NCBI RefSeq assembly: GCF_004216475.1
Contig: NZ_CP022303.1
Span: 1,364,001-1,428,000 of the forward strand
Reading direction: 5' to 3'
DNA from: Thalassococcus sp. S3
Lineage (GTDB): Bacteria; Pseudomonadota; Alphaproteobacteria; Rhodobacterales; Rhodobacteraceae
Length of the DNA: 64,000 nucleotides
The notes under the pieces are model-generated. The model was not told the origin of the DNA, ran no database searches, and saw only the letters and a program-made list of their open reading frames with translations. Made by a program: the position numbers and the translations under genes. Each line of letters opens with the position of its first letter. The stretch's first letter is position 1. Positions 63,462-64,000 of this stretch are shown piece after piece.

Positions 63462-64000
63462 ATGACAGCGACGGACCTCAAGGATACGGCGATGGATATT
63501 GCGCAGCTCGGTGAGAAAATCTTGAATGGCGACCGGCGGGCGCTTGCGCGGGCCATCACGCTGGTGGAAAGCAGCCGGCCTGATCACCGCGAGGATGCGG
63601 CAGCGCTTCTTGATCATCTTTCGGCCTCCTCACGCGAAGCGATACGCATCGGGCTGTCTGGCACGCCTGGGGTCGGGAAATCGACATTCATCGAAAGCTT
63701 CGGAATGATGCTGACCGCGCAGGGGCTGCGGGTTGCGGTTCTGGCGGTGGATCCCAGCTCGTCGCGCTCCGGCGGCTCGATCCTGGGCGACAAGACGCGC
63801 ATGGACCGGCTGAGCCGGGAAACGGGCGCGTTCATTCGCCCCTCCCCAAGCCAGACGCATCTTGGCGGGGTGGCCCGCCGCACGCGCGAAGCTGTGGCCA
63901 TTTGCGAGGCGGCTGGCTTTGATGTGGTTCTGATCGAAACAGTAGGTGTTGGGCAGTCGGAAACCGTGGTGTCCGAAATGTCGGATCTTTTCATTTTGCT
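63462..64000 (+). CDS. meaB: MeaB/ArgK-type GTPase (3' end outside window)
   Basis: The first 179 codons are present. A possible later start is ATG 63492 ([20 protein letters not shown]). The G3E GTPase motifs are [20 protein letters not shown] (Walker A), [40 protein letters not shown] and [20 protein letters not shown] (Walker B region). MeaB protects and reloads adenosylcobalamin-dependent methylmalonyl-CoA mutase. This fits with the epimerase gene near 6 kb. The ATG at 63462 follows GGCGAGG; the C-terminal part of the gene lies outside the window. Confidence 0.93.
   Translation, partial: MTATDLKDTAMDIAQLGEKILNGDRRALARAITLVESSRPDHREDAAALLDHLSASSREAIRIGLSGTPGVGKSTFIESFGMMLTAQGLRVAVLAVDPSSSRSGGSILGDKTRMDRLSRETGAFIRPSPSQTHLGGVARRTREAVAICEAAGFDVVLIETVGVGQSETVVSEMSDLFIL

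Noticed and set aside
1..64000. tRNA, rRNA, riboswitch, prophage, integrase or transposase
   Set aside because: Scanning by eye found none; without a covariance-model search small RNAs cannot be excluded.

Overview
The window (about 64 kb, GC-rich, no rRNA, tRNA, CRISPR or insertion sequence seen) looks like chromosomal DNA of an alphaproteobacterium of the Rhodobacteraceae (Roseobacter group). The evidence is the GcrA cell-cycle regulator, DUF6455 and DUF1467 proteins, Hint-domain and RTX secreted proteins, a KpsE/RkpR-like capsule protein with Kdo synthesis, and methylmalonyl-CoA pathway genes (an epimerase near one end, MeaB at the other). Genes are densely packed, often with 1-4 nt start/stop overlaps. 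Nothing marks a prophage or genomic island.

Layout. 1-4.9 kb: the 3' part of aspS with an unusual in-frame low-GC insertion, a DUF1800/DUF1501 pair with a Tat-type leader, and a GNAT acetyltransferase. 4.9-13.6 kb: small housekeeping and stress genes (response regulator, epimerase, GST, EI24 protein, nitroreductase, histone-deacetylase-like hydrolase, M48 lipoprotein, DUF6455, DCC thiol protein, CDGSH Fe-S protein, TauD/TfdA dioxygenase). 13.6-17.9 kb: a Stf0-type sulfotransferase coupled to rimO, and an AsmA protein. 18-22.8 kb: a capsule operon reading leftward (KpsT-like ATPase, KpsE-like protein, kdsA, phosphomannomutase). 22.9-32.6 kb: nhaA, a UDG-like protein, SseB, a YHS protein followed by a terminator and three tandem hairpins, two proteins sharing a helical N-terminal domain, gcrA with a terminator-like leader, and several transporters. 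32.7-36.9 kb: an RND efflux pump. 37.3-39.3 kb: panC-panB and a RidA protein. 39.4-47.9 kb: an OxyR-like LysR regulator that lacks the peroxidatic cysteine, divergent from a universal stress protein, a coiled-coil protein and the complete seven-gene mrpABCDEFG Na+/H+ antiporter set. 48-53 kb: three tandem paralogous RTX proteins. 53.5-60.5 kb: a YghU-type GST, argD, argF, a PanE-like reductase, 6-phosphogluconate dehydrogenase and a lamin-tail/Hint fusion protein. 60.8-64 kb: the helicase hrpB and the start of meaB.

How the genes fit together. Themes are cell-surface and secreted polymers (capsule export and Kdo synthesis, RTX proteins, Hint protein), ion homeostasis (NhaA and Mrp, the latter preceded by a stress protein), drug or metabolite efflux, pantothenate synthesis (panC-panB and a separate panE-like gene), arginine synthesis, and propionyl/methylmalonyl-CoA metabolism. 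No wholly new system is evident. The least explained signals are the aspS insertion, the terminator in the gcrA leader, the triple hairpin after the YHS gene, the RTX triplet with a shared element about 395 bp upstream of two members, the LTD-Hint fusion, and the Cys-less OxyR relative beside the stress/Mrp operon.
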